7,795 nucleotides of DNA from Candidatus Altarchaeota archaeon (lineage in GTDB: Archaea; SpSt-1190): the NCBI GenBank assembly GCA_018221025.1, contig JAAOXX010000067.1:1-7795 (forward strand), written 5' to 3'. The notes under the pieces were generated by a model, which was not told the DNA's origin, searched no databases, and worked only from the letters and a program-made list of their open reading frames with translations. Both the position numbers and the translations under genes were made by a program. Within the stretch, counting starts at the first letter, position 1; each line of letters starts with the position of its first letter. Below, one piece after another: positions 5,433 to 7,795 of this stretch.

Positions 5433-7652
5433 TTACTCAATTGCAAAGACTGTCCACCATGGTTTCCTCATCTCTAAGAGATCGCCTCGTTCCGCATCTG
5501 CTCTCACAAATACATCGGTGCGCAACGGAATAAATGCAAACAATCTGAAGGTCTTTTTCACATTTCCCTCATATGTCGTCACATTTCCGTCGTCAGTTAT
5601 TTCAAGGTCGCCTTCGTCAGCGCCAATTGCATCAATAATTTCATCAGGCATTCTTATCGCTTTTCCACGGACAGTTAGTCTGCCGTTTTCAAACTCCAAT
5701 TCAATCCTTGATATAATTCGTGCCCTTGTGCTGGTCATCTTAAGTGTTCCACCAACTACAACTGCCTCCAGACTTTCATCGCCTGAAGTAGGTAATTCGA
5801 GGGTTACACCTTCTGAATCAACTGCTTCGCCTTCAATTTCGAATCCACTAGATTTTAGTTTTACTTTTATTGAACCTACAATCCTAGCTCTGTTGGCAAT
5901 CGTTAAAGCCTCTTTTATGAGGTTTCGTTTTTCAGCCTCGAGTTCACTAATAATTCGGTCCTTCTCGGTTTGAGACATGGTCTCATCCGATAAAACTAAG
6001 AATCTCTTGAGTTCAAGCTCACCAATAAGCCTTGCCACGTCGTCGGTTCCAGCCCTCTGGTCCTCCTTGACACTTAGCCTTTCGCGTGCTTCCTCTTTGA
6101 TTCTATTGAAGATTGTGCCGTCGACACACGCTTCCTTGTAGTCTTCCATCTTATTGTAAACGTCTCCAATTATGTCGGAGCCGTCACCAGTAGAAGACAT
6201 TCTTCTAACTTCTATCTCCAGAGCCTGAGCAGCCATACAAGGATGATTATCCATCATGGATTTCACATCCTTTAGACATCTTCGTTCTACTCGAGCAAAT
6301 TTCTCAAGTAGGTCTTCAGCTGAACTTCTGGCCCGGCTTGCATCCAATTCACCTGTTTCAACTTTCTCCATAAAGGTTTGGAAAGTATTCCTCAGGCGAA
6401 CTGCATCCACACAAGCTTCGTTACCCTTTATCGCCTCACAAGCCTTGATCATATTGGTCTTGATATCAACAAGTGAACCAAGTTTCTCACCAATTGCAGT
6501 AGCTTCTTCATCCGAAACTCCTGTTTGCTCGGCTTCTAAGTTAGCAATCTCGTCATCAAGGTATTCCACTTTTTCACATGGATTTACAACCCTCATTGCG
6601 ATATTGAACTCCCTTAGTCGCTCTGCAACCCGCTCAAGCTTTTGGGTACGTTCTTTTACGGCCTCATTCTCAGATAGCACGAGTTTTGTCATCTCTGCAC
6701 ATCGAGTAACTGTAGGCAACTGTTTGAGTTCGGCCTTTACTTCTCTAAGTCTCGCTGTGGTTTCACTGATTATTCCAGTGGCACCCATTTCCTCCGCATT
6801 GTGAAGGATGAGGTAGAGTTTTCTGAGTCGCACTTCTGCATCAAGTCTTTCCTTAACACAGACTGCCGCACTTGGAAGCTCATTCAGTACGATGTCCTTG
6901 ACACATCTAAAATTCTCAAGACTGTAGGCTTCTTCTGAAATTGCCCTCTTAAGTCTTTCAATATCCAAGTCCGTACCTGCCCTTCTTGCCAGTTCAATCT
7001 GCTGTTCGAGTCTTTCAATTGTAGTTTTTATTCGCTTCGCCTCAAGCTCACACTCGCGGTCCGCAATAGTTGCTGGGACGGTGTAAGTGGGTTTGCCCGA
7101 ATCTACAAGAACTTCAACTGCAGGAATGTAATTAATTCTGTAATTGAATTGAATTCCATCCCGGCTTTCAAAGGCCGCTTCAGTACTCACAGTTGTTTGT
7201 TGTATAACTTCAACACATACTCCGGGTCGCTGTCTAATATTAACAACGAATATGTATTCGTTACTAATTGCGCCTGGAACCCAACCATAGCTTACACCGT
7301 GGCAGGGGGTAGGTAAAGTCAACAAGCATTCAACTGCTAGTTTAGTCACTCCTCCCTCAGTTTCTTGCTCAATTTCACAAGAACCATAGTTTGTATTTGT
7401 AGTTGAAGCAGTAGTATCAGTGGTGCTAACCACCACTATATCTTCTGTTTCATTTTCTTCGACTCCATTTAACAAAACATCACCATCACCAGTTGTTGTC
7501 ACTTCTGGCGTAGTGTTAGTTTTATTAGAGTCGGTAATCGTTGCCGAATCGTTTGTAACCACATTCAGGTTGGTTGATGTCATATCGATTGAAGTATCCG
7601 CAAACACAACAACAGTCAACAACATCATTGCCAACAATATCTGTAGTTTCAT
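5433..7652 (-). CDS. Large exported cysteine-rich helical-hairpin protein, unknown function
   Basis: I recognise no family for this 739-residue protein. A Sec-type signal peptide (hydrophobic core about 5-17, likely cut after A18) sends it outside. Residues 20-90 are a Thr/Ser/Asn/Asp-rich linker with sequons at N34, N43, N46 and N67, so it may be glycosylated. Residues 91-195 form a small beta-rich region with C92, C109, C117 and C146. Residues 196-590 are charged, coiled-coil-like helices carrying ten cysteines as five pairs (201/250, 265/318, 359/405, 414/459, 472/509), each pair bracketing a helix-turn-helix with a TG or AG turn. Residues 591-739 are beta-rich, contain an internal duplication, and end in PWW (731-733). 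No C-terminal membrane anchor or sorting signal is seen. The ATG is fixed by the signal peptide and a TATA box 25-26 bases upstream. A structural or surface role is inferred only. Confidence 0.9.
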   Translation of the reverse strand: MKLQILLAMMLLTVVVFADTSIDMTSTNLNVVTNDSATITDSNKTNTTPEVTTTGDGDVLLNGVEENETEDIVVVSTTDTTASTTNTNYGSCEIEQETEGGVTKLAVECLLTLPTPCHGVSYGWVPGAISNEYIFVVNIRQRPGVCVEVIQQTTVSTEAAFESRDGIQFNYRINYIPAVEVLVDSGKPTYTVPATIADRECELEAKRIKTTIERLEQQIELARRAGTDLDIERLKRAISEEAYSLENFRCVKDIVLNELPSAAVCVKERLDAEVRLRKLYLILHNAEEMGATGIISETTARLREVKAELKQLPTVTRCAEMTKLVLSENEAVKERTQKLERVAERLREFNIAMRVVNPCEKVEYLDDEIANLEAEQTGVSDEEATAIGEKLGSLVDIKTNMIKACEAIKGNEACVDAVRLRNTFQTFMEKVETGELDASRARSSAEDLLEKFARVERRCLKDVKSMMDNHPCMAAQALEIEVRRMSSTGDGSDIIGDVYNKMEDYKEACVDGTIFNRIKEEARERLSVKEDQRAGTDDVARLIGELELKRFLVLSDETMSQTEKDRIISELEAEKRNLIKEALTIANRARIVGSIKVKLKSSGFEIEGEAVDSEGVTLELPTSGDESLEAVVVGGTLKMTSTRARIISRIELEFENGRLTVRGKAIRMPDEIIDAIGADEGDLEITDDGNVTTYEGNVKKTFRLFAFIPLRTDVFVRADAERGDLLEMRKPWWTVFAIE
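5883..7067 (-). repeat. Tandem helical-hairpin repeat region with paired cysteines
   Basis: Encodes residues 196-590. Five units run Cys, about 17-28 residues, a TG/AG turn, about 20-27 residues, Cys. Turn glycines are G226, G293, G378, G434 and G489. A sixth unit around G535 keeps the turn (RAGTD, the same pentapeptide as unit 1 at residues 224-228) but lacks the cysteine pair. The units are alike in layout, not in sequence, so this is an old or structural repeat. Confidence 0.6.
7595..7652 (-). other. Signal peptide coding segment
   Basis: Encodes residues 1-19: a lysine at position 2, an uninterrupted hydrophobic core, then V-F-A before D19, a standard signal peptidase I cleavage context. 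There is no lipobox cysteine, so a lipoprotein is unlikely. Confidence 0.8.
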
Positions 7653-7673
7653 AATCTTGAAGGCACATTTTGG

Positions 7674-7681
7674 ATAATTAT
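7674..7681 (-). promoter_or_regulatory. TATA box for the exported protein gene
   Basis: The minus strand reads ATAATTAT, centred 25-26 bases upstream of ATG 7652 and preceded by GTAAAGC, similar to the AAAGC before the PDO TATA box. It lies in the 32-base gap after the upstream ATPase gene. No Shine-Dalgarno sequence precedes the ATG. Confidence 0.55.
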
Positions 7682-7684
7682 GCT

Positions 7685-7795
7685 TTACTCGGAATAAATA
7701 CTTCGCTTAAGGAGCTCCCCCATGGGAATTATGGTTGCTGCAAGCGCTAAAGACACTGCCCATTGAGCTGAAGAAGCCGGAATGAATTTGAAGAC
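7685..7795 (-). CDS. C-terminal tail of a probable cation-transporting P-type ATPase, cut by window edge
   Basis: The minus strand is open from the right edge to a TAA at 7685-7687, giving the last 36 residues of a protein. They read as an aromatic and hydrophobic approach (VFKFIPASS), then a tryptophan-led membrane helix (QWAVSLALAATIIP), then an amphipathic end with GELLKR. This layout, with F-x-x-x-P, W about seven residues later, and a closing E-x-x-K, matches the last transmembrane helix of calcium- or other cation-pumping P2-type ATPases. The phosphorylation site and ATP domain lie outside the window, so ion and subtype cannot be stated. The fragment is too short for a safe family call, and another polytopic transporter remains possible. 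It lies 32 bases upstream of the exported protein gene on the same strand. Confidence 0.55.
   Translation of the reverse strand, partial: VFKFIPASSAQWAVSLALAATIIPMGELLKRSIYSE

Noticed and set aside
5518..5973. 151-residue open frame on the plus strand
   Set aside because: Ser/Pro/Ile-rich mirror of the C-terminal region of the exported protein; no motif and no TATA box at the expected spacing.
6256..6804. 182-residue open frame on the plus strand
   Set aside because: Antisense to the coiled-coil part of the exported protein; Ser/Ala-rich, low-complexity translation typical of the reverse of Glu/Arg/Leu-rich helices, with no promoter or start context.
7420..7677. 85-residue plus-strand frame with a Val/Thr/Ser-rich translation
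   Set aside because: It mirrors the Thr-rich linker and signal peptide of the real minus-strand gene, so the hydrophobic look is an artefact.
1..7795. tRNA, CRISPR arrays, insertion sequences or attachment sites
   Set aside because: All intergenic gaps are under 90 bases and contain promoters or a terminator; no direct repeats, terminal inverted repeats or cloverleaf-like sequence were seen by eye.

Overview
The window looks like a piece of a compact, AT-rich archaeal chromosome. The lineage signals are a TYW1/Taw1-type wyosine enzyme, a two-CXXC protein disulfide oxidoreductase, a family-4 uracil-DNA glycosylase and a bifunctional GDP-mannose pyrophosphorylase. TATA boxes lie about 24-27 bases upstream of nearly every start codon, with no Shine-Dalgarno sequence close by, so most messages look leaderless. 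Five of the eight complete genes appear to start with GTG. The tightly packed genes and the exported protein ending in a PWW motif are reminiscent of DPANN-type archaea, but that placement is only an impression; the sequence supports 'archaeon' firmly and nothing narrower.

Layout: (1) 3-470 (+), end of a membrane M50/site-2 metalloprotease, cut by the window edge. (2) 454-759 (-), small unrecognised protein, possibly RAM/ACT-like. (3) 844-1398 (+), family-4 uracil-DNA glycosylase. (4) 1382-2158 (-), alpha/beta hydrolase. (5) 2188-2379 (-), single-cluster [4Fe-4S] ferredoxin. (6) 2455-3069 (+), protein disulfide oxidoreductase, divergent from the ferredoxin. (7) 3064-4419 (-), mannose-1-phosphate guanylyltransferase/mannose-6-phosphate isomerase. 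(8) 4434-5378 (-), 4-demethylwyosine synthase. (9) 5433-7652 (-), large exported cysteine-rich helical protein. (10) 7685-7795 (-), C-terminal tail of a probable cation P-type ATPase. All three convergent junctions overlap (17, 17 and 6 bases). There are no tRNAs, rRNAs, CRISPR arrays or insertion sequences, and no gene-free stretch longer than 84 bases.

Most genes are housekeeping: base-excision repair, tRNA-Phe modification, redox chemistry and GDP-mannose supply. The item of real novelty is the 739-residue exported protein. It has a signal peptide, a Thr/Ser/Asn-rich linker with four N-glycosylation sequons, a small four-cysteine beta domain, five (perhaps six) helical hairpins each bracketed by a cysteine pair around a central TG/AG turn, a duplicated beta element, and a C-terminal PWW. 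A well-formed hairpin plus U-tract terminator follows it, and the terminator's T-run also sits where the next gene's TATA box should be. GDP-mannose synthesis and disulfide chemistry are encoded nearby and could in principle serve such a surface protein, but that link is only positional.
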